Shown here one piece after another: positions 14,689 to 22,510 of a stretch of 42,168 bases of DNA (positions within the stretch are counted from its first letter, which is position 1; every line of letters begins with the position of its first letter). The notes beneath the pieces were generated by a model. The model ran no database searches. It was not told the origin of the DNA and saw nothing but the letters and a program-made list of their open reading frames with translations. This DNA comes from an uncultured Eubacteriales bacterium. Lineage in GTDB: Bacteria; Bacillota; Clostridia; Christensenellales; Borkfalkiaceae. Made by a program: the position numbers and the translations under genes. The stretch lies in assembly GCA_902465495.1 (NCBI GenBank), contig CABQND010000010.1, forward strand, positions 1-42,168. Reading direction: 5' to 3'.

Positions 14689-15663
14689 ATGGAAAATCGT
14701 GAAGAGGGAGCTGCGAAACGTGTAGTACGGATCGTGCGCAAGAATGTTGTAAACATTAACGATCCGGATTTTGAAAAAATAGCGCTTTGCCTTTCGCTGA
14801 AATTGCGGCGGGATATTCTGTGCCTTTTATACAATAAGGCGTTGACGACGGTGGAGATTGCAGAACGGTTAAACGAACCGGTTTCGACAATTGCGACGAA
14901 CGTAAAGATGTTAGAAAAAGCGGGGCTTATCATGATGCTGGAAGCGCGGGGGCGCGGCAATGCGCGGCCGATGACGGCAAAGTGTGCGTATGTGGTCATG
15001 GATTTGCGTAATACGGGCGATTCGCAGAACAACCTGCAAAAAAGGCACACGATCAATGTTTCGATCGGGTCATTCTGCGACTGCGCAACGTCTACCTATT
15101 ACGGCATGGCAAGTCCGCAAACGGTTTTGGCGGGTGCCGGGACGGGCATGTGGGTGGCAAATCGCGGGGAAGCGGAAATATTATGGATCGCCGGGAGCGG
15201 ATACGTCGCGTATAAAATAGCCAATTCGGCGCTGAAAAAGAAAAAACTCAATGATTTGAGCATATCGATGGAGCTTTGCTCGGAAACTTCGACATACAAC
15301 AATCATTGGGAGAGTGATATAACTTTCTGGATCAACGGCGTGGAGCTTTGCACGTATCGTTCGCCCGGGGATTTTGGCGGACGCAGAGGGATGAATAATC
15401 CCGACTGGTGGCAGGATTTCATGACGCAATACGGGCAGCTGGTGACCGTTTCGGTCACTGCAGACGGGGTTACTTTAAACAATGTACGCGTAACCGATTG
15501 TACGCTGGAACAGCTGAAACTGGACGAGGGCGATTTTTTTGAATTGAAGATCGGTGTGAAAGAAAATGCAAAGGCAAAAGGCGGATTCAACCTGTTCGGA
15601 AAGGGGTTCGGAGATTATAAACAGGATATACGCATCAGTTATGATCGGCTTTACAGATCATAA
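14689..15663 (+). CDS. ArsR-like transcriptional regulator with large C-terminal domain (COG4189-like)
   Basis: The protein has 324 residues. Residues of about 28-105 form a winged helix of ArsR type (LSLKLRRDILCLLYNKALTT, VEIAERLNEPVSTIATNVKM, LEKAGLIMM). The remaining about 200 residues form a beta-rich domain with paired motifs (GSFCDCATSTYYGMAS, EILWIAGSGYVAYKIAN, WINGVELCTYRSPGDFGGRR, NPDWWQDFMTQYGQL) that matches my memory of the COG4189 predicted regulators. The C-terminal part may be the effector-binding domain. Its operator and ligand are unknown. It faces the mutarotase gene and shares a terminator with it. Proximity to the sugar-acid operon makes that operon a candidate target, which is inference. 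Confidence 0.75.
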   Translation: MENREEGAAKRVVRIVRKNVVNINDPDFEKIALCLSLKLRRDILCLLYNKALTTVEIAERLNEPVSTIATNVKMLEKAGLIMMLEARGRGNARPMTAKCAYVVMDLRNTGDSQNNLQKRHTINVSIGSFCDCATSTYYGMASPQTVLAGAGTGMWVANRGEAEILWIAGSGYVAYKIANSALKKKKLNDLSISMELCSETSTYNNHWESDITFWINGVELCTYRSPGDFGGRRGMNNPDWWQDFMTQYGQLVTVSVTADGVTLNNVRVTDCTLEQLKLDEGDFFELKIGVKENAKAKGGFNLFGKGFGDYKQDIRISYDRLYRS

Positions 15664-15692
15664 AAAAAGAAGGGGTAAACCCTTCTTTTTTT
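15662..15692. terminator. Bidirectional terminator between regulator and mutarotase
   Basis: An A7-GAAGGG arm and a CCCTTC-T7 arm with a five-base loop terminate both strands. Both convergent genes end against it. Confidence 0.88.
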
Positions 15693-16515
15693 ATTTAAAA
15701 GTAAATGACCAAACAGTCTTTGCAAAAGTATGAGGTGCGAGAATGCGGACGTGCGGATTTCGCATGATCGGCACAGGTTTTTTAAGATCAGAGATGCCGC
15801 ACCAAGGTTCGAGAGAGACGAGAGGAAAATGATCGATTGGCGGTCGCCAAATTGCCAAAACGTCGGGATCGGTGCTGTGTATAGTTACGGAGCGGCCGAA
15901 AAGATCGTTGTAAAGAAGGGCGCATGTTCCGTAGTCTTTGACAATGCGTGTGTGTTCGAGCGTTTCATCAAAGCGGTATAAGCGCGCAAACGGGCGCTCT
16001 TCGCCCGTGAGCAGCATATCGGGACCGAGAATGAGCTCGACGGGCGTTTTGTCAAAGCGCAGCTGCCAATCGGACGGCTCTTCGATGATAAAGCCCGGAT
16101 GCAGTCCCCACATATAGGGCATCGGCTTTTCGTCTTTGTTTTCGAGAGAAAATGCGGCAAAAACGGTATCGGTGCCGATGGAATAAGCAATACGCAGGCG
16201 AAACGCAAACGGATACATCGTTTGCGTTTTTTTGTCGTCGCAAAGTTCAAATATGAGTTCGTTTTTCCCGCCAAGAAACTGAAAGGGCAAATCTTTGGCA
16301 AAGCCGTTGAGGGGCATGGGATAGGTTTTTCCGCAATAGTCATAGCAAAAATTTTTCCTTCTGCCCGCGAACGGAAACAGTACGGGCGAACTGGAAGACC
16401 AGGGCTGTTCGCCCTGCCACAGGTATTCGCGGCCGTGAAAAGCAATGCTTTTGAGCTCTGCTCCATCAGAGGAGACTCGGATAAGGAGATCCTTGTTGTT
16501 CAGTACGTAGTCCAT
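15691..16515 (-). CDS. Aldose 1-epimerase (galactose mutarotase) family protein
   Basis: This protein of about 274 residues belongs to the beta-supersandwich mutarotase family, which interconverts alpha and beta anomers of sugars. Motifs seen are GAELKSIAF, PVLFPFAGR (the family's conserved arginine), the histidine segment LHPGF, and VSLEPWCGISDL near the C-terminus with the conserved glutamate. It resembles the LacX-like branch. I placed the start at the ATG at 16515, because a longer reading from 16542 would start inside the promoter spacer. The predicted transcript start coincides with that ATG, which makes a leaderless message. It diverges from the sugar-acid operon and probably supplies the correct anomer for it. 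Confidence 0.85.
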   Translation of the reverse strand: MDYVLNNKDLLIRVSSDGAELKSIAFHGREYLWQGEQPWSSSSPVLFPFAGRRKNFCYDYCGKTYPMPLNGFAKDLPFQFLGGKNELIFELCDDKKTQTMYPFAFRLRIAYSIGTDTVFAAFSLENKDEKPMPYMWGLHPGFIIEEPSDWQLRFDKTPVELILGPDMLLTGEERPFARLYRFDETLEHTRIVKDYGTCALLYNDLFGRSVTIHSTDPDVLAIWRPPIDHFPLVSLEPWCGISDLKKPVPIMRNPHVRILAPHTFAKTVWSFTFK

Positions 16516-16521
16516 GTCATC

Positions 16522-16550
16522 ATTATAAACGCGTACGGGCATGTGTGCAA
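16522..16550 (-). promoter_or_regulatory. Promoter giving a leaderless mutarotase transcript
   Basis: On the minus strand TTGCAC (16545-16550), exactly 17 bases, and TATAAT (16522-16527) are followed six bases later by the ATG at 16515. Confidence 0.65.
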
Positions 16551-16588
16551 GAAAAATTTTTCAGGGGCTTTAAAAGCGGGTTTTATTT

Positions 16589-16602
16589 ACGAAAATTTTC
16601 GT
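16589..16602. promoter_or_regulatory. 14-bp perfect palindrome, candidate operator
   Basis: ACGAAAATTTTCGT is a perfect palindrome in the divergent region between the mutarotase and the sugar-acid operon, about 40 bases upstream of the operon's -35 box. Its place suits a regulator binding site. Confidence 0.45.
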
Positions 16603-16640
16603 TGAAAAAAACCAAGTTTGTATCGAAATTTAATTGAATA

Positions 16641-16670
16641 TTGACTTTTTGATCTGTGCGCCGATATAAT
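16641..16670 (+). promoter_or_regulatory. Promoter of the 11-gene sugar-acid / FdrA operon
   Basis: TTGACT (16641-16646), an 18-base spacer, TATAAT (16665-16670). The leader to the ATG at 16690 is short, with GGCGGAGGG right behind the -10 box. Confidence 0.7.
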
Positions 16671-16689
16671 TTACGGCGGAGGGAACAAA

Positions 16690-17835
16690 ATGCGAGAGCG
16701 CAGCGTTTTAATCATGAATGTAGGCAGTACGTCTTGCAAGATCAAGCAATATATGTTGCCCGGTCTTCGCGAATGTATATCGATGCGGTTTGCCGATATC
16801 GGCGACGGAAAGCCGTGCGAGTATATCGTGAAAGAGAACGGAAAATCACAAAACGGACAGGAGGCTTCTGTTTGCACGTATGGGGACGCGATCCGTTTCT
16901 TTTTGGAAAGGGCAAACGTGCGAGACGTTGCGGCGGTTGGGTTCAAGACGGTGCTGTCAATGCGAGAAGAGGGTGTTGCGGAACTTACCGACGAAATCAT
17001 CGCGGATATGCGTGCTCTTTCCGGGGTCTGTCCTGCGCATAATCCGCCGTATGCGGATGCGATCGAACAATGCAGGGCGGCGATGCCGCAAATCCCGATG
17101 ATCGGGAGTTTTGAAACGGGATTTCATTGCTCGATTCCGCTGCATAACCGCATTTACGGACTTCCGTATGAATGGTACGAAAAATATGGTGTGCGAAAAA
17201 ACGGCTTTCACGGCGCTTCGCACGAATATGCATCCTCGTACGCCGTATCGCGCGGACATCAAAAGGTCATCTGCTGTCATTTAGGCGGAAGCAGTTCGGT
17301 TTGTGCCGTTTCAGACGGAAAAAGCCTGGATATAAGTTTTGGATTCAGTCCGCAGTCCGGGGTGATGCAACTATACCGCGCGGGCGATACCGACTGTGCG
17401 ATCGTGCCATGGCTTCAACAATGCGGGCTGACGCAATCGGAAATCGAAAAAGGATTCTCCGTAAACGGAGGGCTTCGCGGCATTGCGGGCATAAACGGAG
17501 ACATGCGCGATATTTTGGCGGATGAAACGCCGCGCGCCAGGCTTGCGGTAGATGCGTTTGTCGCTTCCGTTGTCCGTTATATCGGAGCTTTTTACGCGGA
17601 ATTGGGCGGGCTGGATGCGATCACTTTTTCCGGCGGAATCGGCGAAAATTCTCCTTCGATTCGCGAAAAGATCGTGCACGCCGTCGCGCATATCGGCGCA
17701 AATTTGGATGAAAAGAAAAATGCGGAAAATTCCGAAGTGATTTCGACGGACTGTTCGCCTGTCAAGGTATTAGTCGTGCCTGCCGACGAAGAGCGGATCG
17801 TGGCACAGAAGGTGGTATCGTTTTTAAAATTATGA
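16690..17835 (+). CDS. Acetate kinase-family protein with altered active site
   Basis: This 381-residue protein is an ASKHA-fold acyl-phosphate kinase homologue. Shared blocks with AckA are MNVGSTSCK at the N-terminus, CPAHNPPYADA, NGFHGASH, CHLGGSSS, YRAGDTD, LRGIAG and FSGGIGENS near the end. Two key sites differ. The usual GHRVVHGG block, with the substrate arginine, reads VGFKTVLS. The usual catalytic FDTAFH reads FETGFH (Asp to Glu). I infer that it transfers phosphate between ADP and an acyl- or carbamoyl-phosphate other than acetyl-phosphate. It is the first gene of the operon that contains the FdrA/DUF1116/DUF2877 proteins, where a carbamate kinase usually stands. It overlaps the next gene by four bases. 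Confidence 0.85.
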   Translation: MRERSVLIMNVGSTSCKIKQYMLPGLRECISMRFADIGDGKPCEYIVKENGKSQNGQEASVCTYGDAIRFFLERANVRDVAAVGFKTVLSMREEGVAELTDEIIADMRALSGVCPAHNPPYADAIEQCRAAMPQIPMIGSFETGFHCSIPLHNRIYGLPYEWYEKYGVRKNGFHGASHEYASSYAVSRGHQKVICCHLGGSSSVCAVSDGKSLDISFGFSPQSGVMQLYRAGDTDCAIVPWLQQCGLTQSEIEKGFSVNGGLRGIAGINGDMRDILADETPRARLAVDAFVASVVRYIGAFYAELGGLDAITFSGGIGENSPSIREKIVHAVAHIGANLDEKKNAENSEVISTDCSPVKVLVVPADEERIVAQKVVSFLKL

Positions 17836-18560
17836 TCGTTGCAAAAGCGGGAAAACTCGCATACAAACTTCTGCAAGGCAGGGAAGTGTGCGGTACGGCA
17901 TTTCCGGTAAAAAATTGTACATACATCGTTTGCGAAGGCGGGCAGGTCATTGCAATTTATGAGCGAGGGCCGAGCCTTCCGTTCGGGATTTGTGCAAATG
18001 TGCGGCCGCAGGGCAGTGTATCGATGTGCGCAAGAGAAATAGTTTGGAAAAACGGCAAAGCAGACTGGAAGTTGGAAAAAGAGCAAATTGCCGAATATGA
18101 GCTGCTTGATGAGGAAAAGACTGTAACCGCTGTGTGTTCGGCGTTGCATAGCGAAGCAGAAATATTTTCCGAAAGCATTGGCGTGCGTCTGAAAGAAGGT
18201 GCACAGGCACTTGCAGATGCGCTGATCGGTCGGGGACGAGGGCTAACGCCGTCGGGGGATGATGCGTTGGTGGGCGTAATGTATGCCGCGCGCAAAACGG
18301 GAAAAGAATTCCCTCTCGCGCATGAAGTACTTGCCCGACTGCATAAAACGAGCGCTGTTTCGGCGGCGTTTTTAGAGGCGGCGGCGACGGGCGAAACATT
18401 TTCGGCGATCGAAGAAGTCTTTGGTGCAGACCCCTTTTCGGCGGCGCAAAAACTGAGCGGATACGGTTCGGAATCGGGACAGGCGGTTTTGGCCGGGATG
18501 GCGGCTTTTTTTATATATTTAAAGGAAAACGGGGATGAATATGAACAAAGAATTTTATGA
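17832..18560 (+). CDS. DUF2877 protein (AllH/YlbF-like)
   Basis: This 242-residue protein carries the DUF2877 hallmark GRGLTPSGDDALVG at about residues 135-150, and the rest aligns in pattern (QGSVSMCAREIVW early, SAVSAAFLEAAATGE late). In the allantoin pathway of enterobacteria a DUF2877 protein works with FdrA and a DUF1116 protein as the oxamate carbamoyltransferase (AllFGH). The two partner families are present further down this operon. It starts inside the last codons of the kinase gene (four-base overlap) and ends overlapping the aldolase gene by 26 bases. The true substrate here is unknown. Confidence 0.8.
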   Translation: MIVAKAGKLAYKLLQGREVCGTAFPVKNCTYIVCEGGQVIAIYERGPSLPFGICANVRPQGSVSMCAREIVWKNGKADWKLEKEQIAEYELLDEEKTVTAVCSALHSEAEIFSESIGVRLKEGAQALADALIGRGRGLTPSGDDALVGVMYAARKTGKEFPLAHEVLARLHKTSAVSAAFLEAAATGETFSAIEEVFGADPFSAAQKLSGYGSESGQAVLAGMAAFFIYLKENGDEYEQRIL

Positions 18561-19155
18561 GTTATTGGACAATGAACGGCTGATCGCGATCGTGCGCGAA
18601 ACGAGCGCGGAAAAAGCGGAAAAATTTGCGGCGGCTGTTCTGGAAGGCGGGGTACGTCTTTTGGAAATATCCATGACCACGCCCGAGGCTCTTGGCGTAA
18701 TGCGGAAATTACAGGGAATGTATCCGAATGCGCTGATCGGGGCAGGTACGGTCGTCGATACGGAACGCGCTGTTTTGGCGGCGGAAGCGGGGGCGCAATT
18801 TGCCGTCATGCCCAATCTTGATGAAGAAGTTGTGCGCTATCTGACGGCGCGGGGCATTCCCGTACTTCCCGGCGTTGCTACGGTTTCGGAGATCGTGCGC
18901 GCCCGGGCTGCGGGTGCGAAGGCGGTCAAATTATTCCCTGCGTCCGCGTACGGGGTCGGGTTTGTGCGCGCCGTGCATTCGCCGCTTCCGGATTGTAAGA
19001 TCATTGCGGTCGGGGGTGTCAATGCGGAAAATGCGCTCAGCTGGCTGGAAGCAGGCGCTGCGGGCGTCGGGATCGGCGCTTCTCTTGCGAAGGACGGGGA
19101 AGACGTATCCGCGTCGGCGCGTCGATTGAAAGGAATATTGCAGAGGTCAAAATGA
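18535..19155 (+). CDS. eda: KDPG/KHG aldolase
   Basis: This 206-residue class I aldolase cleaves 2-keto-3-deoxy-6-phosphogluconate to pyruvate and glyceraldehyde-3-phosphate. It can also act on 4-hydroxy-2-oxoglutarate or KDP-galactonate. Motifs are IAIVRETSAEKA, GGVRLLEISMTTPEA (catalytic Glu), IGAGTVVD, and the Schiff-base lysine in AVKLFPAS. The phosphate-binding GGVNAENA and GIGASLAK follow. It has full length for the family. The start overlaps the previous gene; AAAGGAAAACGGGG precedes the ATG, and a second ATG two codons later is possible. The kinase that would make its substrate is the last gene of this operon. Confidence 0.93.
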   Translation: MNMNKEFYELLDNERLIAIVRETSAEKAEKFAAAVLEGGVRLLEISMTTPEALGVMRKLQGMYPNALIGAGTVVDTERAVLAAEAGAQFAVMPNLDEEVVRYLTARGIPVLPGVATVSEIVRARAAGAKAVKLFPASAYGVGFVRAVHSPLPDCKIIAVGGVNAENALSWLEAGAAGVGIGASLAKDGEDVSASARRLKGILQRSK

Positions 19156-20021
19156 AATTCAATCCCATAACCGACGATATTTATGTTTTGAAAACGCCTT
19201 TTGGCGAAGTAACGAGCGCCGTGACTTTGTTGCAGACAAAAGAAGGACTTGTTTTGATCGACAGCGGCGCCGACGATCAGACCGTTCGGGAGGAAATTCT
19301 TCCCGCCCTTGACGAACTCGGTGCAAAGAAAACGGGCATCCGATATCTTTTGTGTACGCATACGCACGGCGATCATGTCGGAGGACATCACCTTCTTCGG
19401 CAGCTGTATCCGAAAATGCGGATCGTCGCGACGCAGAAGCAGGCTGTAAAACTTGCCGATCCGCTCGCTTACAACATTCGTATCCGAAGCGTGTATCCTA
19501 AGTACAGTGCGCCGCCTTCGTATGGTTTGCAGGGAGTTGCGGCGGACATAGTCATGCAGGACGGCGATCGCATTGCGGGACTGCAAGCGGTGCCTGCGGC
19601 GGGACATGACAGCGATTGCGTCTGTTGGCTGGACGAAGCGAGCGGCACACTGATTACGGGCGATTCGTTGCAGGGAAGCGGCACAAACACACAGGGCATC
19701 GCGCTGTACACTGATCTTCGTGTGTATCGTGAAACGTTGGAGCGGGTAGTTTCGGTCGGGGCAGAGCGTATTGTAGCGGGACACGACTTTCGGGTGTCGG
19801 GCGAATTTGCACAGGGACGCGCGTCGTGTGCGGAACTGGTCAAACGCTGTTATGCGGTCACGGAGGAATATGACCGTATACTCAGAAGTTTGGGAAAAAC
19901 GGACAATGTTTCGGCGGCGAAAGAGTTGATTCGTCGTATGGGCGGGAAGATGCCGCAGTATTTATTTTTGGCATTGTACACGGTGGACGCGCATTTTCAA
20001 TATGCGGACAGCGAGAAATAA
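19152..20021 (+). CDS. Metallo-beta-lactamase fold hydrolase
   Basis: This 289-residue protein has the complete MBL-fold metal motif set: THTHGDHVGGHH (HxHxDH), AGHDSD (third histidine), TGDSLQ (bridging aspartate) and VAGHDF (last histidine). Family members hydrolyse thioesters, lactones, phosphodiesters or beta-lactams. In this operon a lactonase role, opening the sugar lactone made by the SDR enzyme, fits best, but this is inference. It is coupled to the aldolase gene by a four-base ATGA overlap. No signal peptide, so cytosolic. Confidence 0.85.
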   Translation: MKFNPITDDIYVLKTPFGEVTSAVTLLQTKEGLVLIDSGADDQTVREEILPALDELGAKKTGIRYLLCTHTHGDHVGGHHLLRQLYPKMRIVATQKQAVKLADPLAYNIRIRSVYPKYSAPPSYGLQGVAADIVMQDGDRIAGLQAVPAAGHDSDCVCWLDEASGTLITGDSLQGSGTNTQGIALYTDLRVYRETLERVVSVGAERIVAGHDFRVSGEFAQGRASCAELVKRCYAVTEEYDRILRSLGKTDNVSAAKELIRRMGGKMPQYLFLALYTVDAHFQYADSEK

Positions 20022-20033
20022 GGAGATAGAAAA

Positions 20034-20825
20034 ATGAAAAAGACGGTTTTGATCACAGGAGCTTCGCACGGGATCGGCGCGGCGGCGGCGATCGGGTTTG
20101 CAAAAGCGGGGTACGATGTAGGCATCAATTATTGCAAAACGCCGGACGGAGCGGAAGAGACCGCAAAGCAAGTACGAGCGCTGGGTGCACGGGCACAGGT
20201 ATATCGCGCCGACGTATCGGAGAGCGGGGATTGCGAGCGCATGCTCCGCGAGTTTATCGCCGATTTCGGCAGGATCGACGTGCTTGTCAATAATGCGGGC
20301 GGGGCGTTGAAGATGCCGCAGGGCGGTTTTGATAAAATGCCTGTCGAGTATTGGGACAGTCAGATCCGCTTAAATCTGAGCGCGGCGGCATATTGCTCGC
20401 GCATCGCAATGCAGGATATGATCGCGCGCGGGGAAGGCGGCAAAATCATCAATGTGAGTTCCGTGCACGGTTTGGTCACATACGTGCGCAGGAAAACGTT
20501 ACCGTATTGCGCCGCAAAAGCGGGCCTGATCATGTTTACGAAGGCGCTCGGCGTGGAAGCGATCAAGTACGGCATCAATGTCAACTGCATTGCGCCGGGG
20601 TTTATCATGACGAAGGCGACGACGCGCTACGATCAAAAGGAGATGGATGCATTTTTGCGCAAGATCCCTGCGGGAAGGCTTGGCAAGGTCGAAGATATCG
20701 TGCCGCTCATGCTGTTTTTGGCAGATAACGAAAAATCTTCCTTTATTGTGGGACAGACGTTCACTGTCGACGGCGGTCAATCCATCGACGGCGCAATTGA
20801 TTACATGCTCGACTTTGAAATATAA
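20034..20825 (+). CDS. Short-chain dehydrogenase/reductase
   Basis: This 263-residue NAD(P)-dependent oxidoreductase has the classical SDR layout: TGASHGIG cofactor loop, NNAGG, the catalytic serine in INVSSVHG, YCAAKAG with Tyr and Lys, then APGFIMT. The region after the cofactor strand (GINYCKTPDG) has no acidic residue at the usual position, which leans towards NADP. Its place before an IlvD/Edd dehydratase suggests oxidation of a sugar to a lactone or of a sugar acid, as in the non-phosphorylated Entner-Doudoroff-type routes. AAGGAGATAG precedes the ATG. Confidence 0.88.
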   Translation: MKKTVLITGASHGIGAAAAIGFAKAGYDVGINYCKTPDGAEETAKQVRALGARAQVYRADVSESGDCERMLREFIADFGRIDVLVNNAGGALKMPQGGFDKMPVEYWDSQIRLNLSAAAYCSRIAMQDMIARGEGGKIINVSSVHGLVTYVRRKTLPYCAAKAGLIMFTKALGVEAIKYGINVNCIAPGFIMTKATTRYDQKEMDAFLRKIPAGRLGKVEDIVPLMLFLADNEKSSFIVGQTFTVDGGQSIDGAIDYMLDFEI

Positions 20826-20845
20826 AAAAGTATGGAGAGGTAAAA

Positions 20846-22510
20846 ATGAAAAAGCAACTTCGGAGTCAATGGGAATTCGGCGAAGCGTCGGAATGCCGCC
20901 GCGGCTTGATGCGCGGTATGGGATACACGGAAGAGGAGCTGAAGCGTCCTCTGATCGGGATCGTGAATTCCTGGAACGAATATAACCCGGGGCACATTCA
21001 TCTGAATCAGCTGGCGGAACGCGTTAAGCAGGGTGTACGCGAAGCGGGAGGTCTTCCCGTCGAAGTAATGACGACAGGCATTTGCGACGGGATGGTATTG
21101 AAAGATCCCAGGTACATAGAGATACCCAGCCGCAATTCCATTGCGGACCAAGTGGAAATTACAGTGGAGGGTAACTTCTTTGACGGTATGGTCATGCTCT
21201 CGACTTGCGATTCCATTGTTCCCGGTCACCTGATGGCGGCTGCGCGTCTGGACATTCCGACGATTTTGGTCACGGGCGGATATATGCCTTTAGGACAGTG
21301 CCGCGGCAAGGAAGTTGTACATATCCACGCGCAAGACAAGGTGGGAACGATGAAGGCAGGCAAAATAGATCCGCAGGAATACGACGATCTGATCGCCTGT
21401 TCTTGGGGGATTTGCGGCGCATGCACGTCGATGACAACAGCCAACAGTATGTGCATGATCGCGGAGGCGCTGGGCATGACCCTTCCCGGCAACTCATCCA
21501 TGTCGGCGGTGAGTTCGCAGATCCGTCATCTTTCGTACGAAGCGGGCAGGCAGATCGTGCGATTGGTGGAAGAAGATATCACGGCGCGCAAAGTCATGAC
21601 GGTAGAAGCGATCAAGAACGCGATCAAGGTAGATATGGCTGTTGCCGCATCGTCCAATCTGATCCTGCACATTCCCGCGATCGCGCACGAGGCGGGATAC
21701 GATCTTCCCTGGTGGAAATATTTTGACGAATATTCCAATGAGATCCCGCTTTTGTCCCATTTGGCGCCGAGCGGCCCTTATTCCTTGAAAGATTTTGATC
21801 TTGCGGGCGGTATGCCTTTGCTTTTGAAAAACCTGATGTCGAAGCTGGACGGAAATGTGCTTACCGTTACAGGCAAAACGTTGCGCGAAAATGTGGAAAA
21901 TGCGAAGTGTTACAATGCGGATGTGATCCACACGCCGGAAAATCCTGTCATGAGTGAGGCGGGCATCGGCGTATTGTACGGTAATCTGGCGCCCGAGGGA
22001 TCGATCATTAAAATTGCCGCGGTTCCCGAAAACCTGATGCGGTTCAAGGGAAAAGCGAAAGTGTTCGATTCGCTGGAAGAGGGATTGCAGGCACTGCGCG
22101 GCGGAAAAGTACACGAGGGAGATGCACTCGTTTTGCGGTTCATGGGGTTGAAAGGCAGATTCGGTACAACGGCATTTACGTTCCAGGAAGAGCTCAAAGG
22201 CAGACATGAATTATACAATTCCTGTGCAATTATAACGGACGGCCGTTTTTCGGGCGGCACATCGGGACTTTCCGTCGGCTATGTTTCGCCCGAAGCGGCG
22301 CTCAAAGGCCCGCTCGGTCTGATCAAAAACGGAGATGAGATCGAAATCGATATTCCCGCACGCAAAATTTGCGTAAATATTTCGGATTCGGAAATGGAAA
22401 AGCGCAGAAAAGAATTCAGCTGGAAATTCAAAGAAGAAGAATATCCGCGGTTTTTGCGTCTGTTTGTCAAAAACGTCGGTTCGATGGCGAAGGGCGGGAT
22501 CTGGGAATGA
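20846..22510 (+). CDS. IlvD/Edd family dehydratase, probably a sugar-acid dehydratase
   Basis: This 554-residue Fe-S dehydratase removes water from a 2,3-dihydroxy acid to give a 2-keto-3-deoxy product. The family marks are SWNEYNPGHIHLN, TTGICDGM, SRNSIADQVE, STCDSIVPGH (cluster cysteine), CGACTSMTTANSM (cluster cysteine) and TDGRFSGGTSG. The family includes dihydroxy-acid dehydratase, phosphogluconate dehydratase and xylonate, arabinonate or gluconate dehydratases. With an SDR, KDG kinase and KDPG aldolase in the same operon, sugar-acid dehydration is far more likely than valine synthesis. GGAGAGG precedes the ATG, and the stop overlaps the next start. Confidence 0.88.
   Translation: MKKQLRSQWEFGEASECRRGLMRGMGYTEEELKRPLIGIVNSWNEYNPGHIHLNQLAERVKQGVREAGGLPVEVMTTGICDGMVLKDPRYIEIPSRNSIADQVEITVEGNFFDGMVMLSTCDSIVPGHLMAAARLDIPTILVTGGYMPLGQCRGKEVVHIHAQDKVGTMKAGKIDPQEYDDLIACSWGICGACTSMTTANSMCMIAEALGMTLPGNSSMSAVSSQIRHLSYEAGRQIVRLVEEDITARKVMTVEAIKNAIKVDMAVAASSNLILHIPAIAHEAGYDLPWWKYFDEYSNEIPLLSHLAPSGPYSLKDFDLAGGMPLLLKNLMSKLDGNVLTVTGKTLRENVENAKCYNADVIHTPENPVMSEAGIGVLYGNLAPEGSIIKIAAVPENLMRFKGKAKVFDSLEEGLQALRGGKVHEGDALVLRFMGLKGRFGTTAFTFQEELKGRHELYNSCAIITDGRFSGGTSGLSVGYVSPEAALKGPLGLIKNGDEIEIDIPARKICVNISDSEMEKRRKEFSWKFKEEEYPRFLRLFVKNVGSMAKGGIWE

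Noticed and set aside
20846..22510. Valine/isoleucine pathway dihydroxy-acid dehydratase (ilvD)
   Set aside because: No other branched-chain genes are present, and the operon holds KDG kinase and KDPG aldolase.
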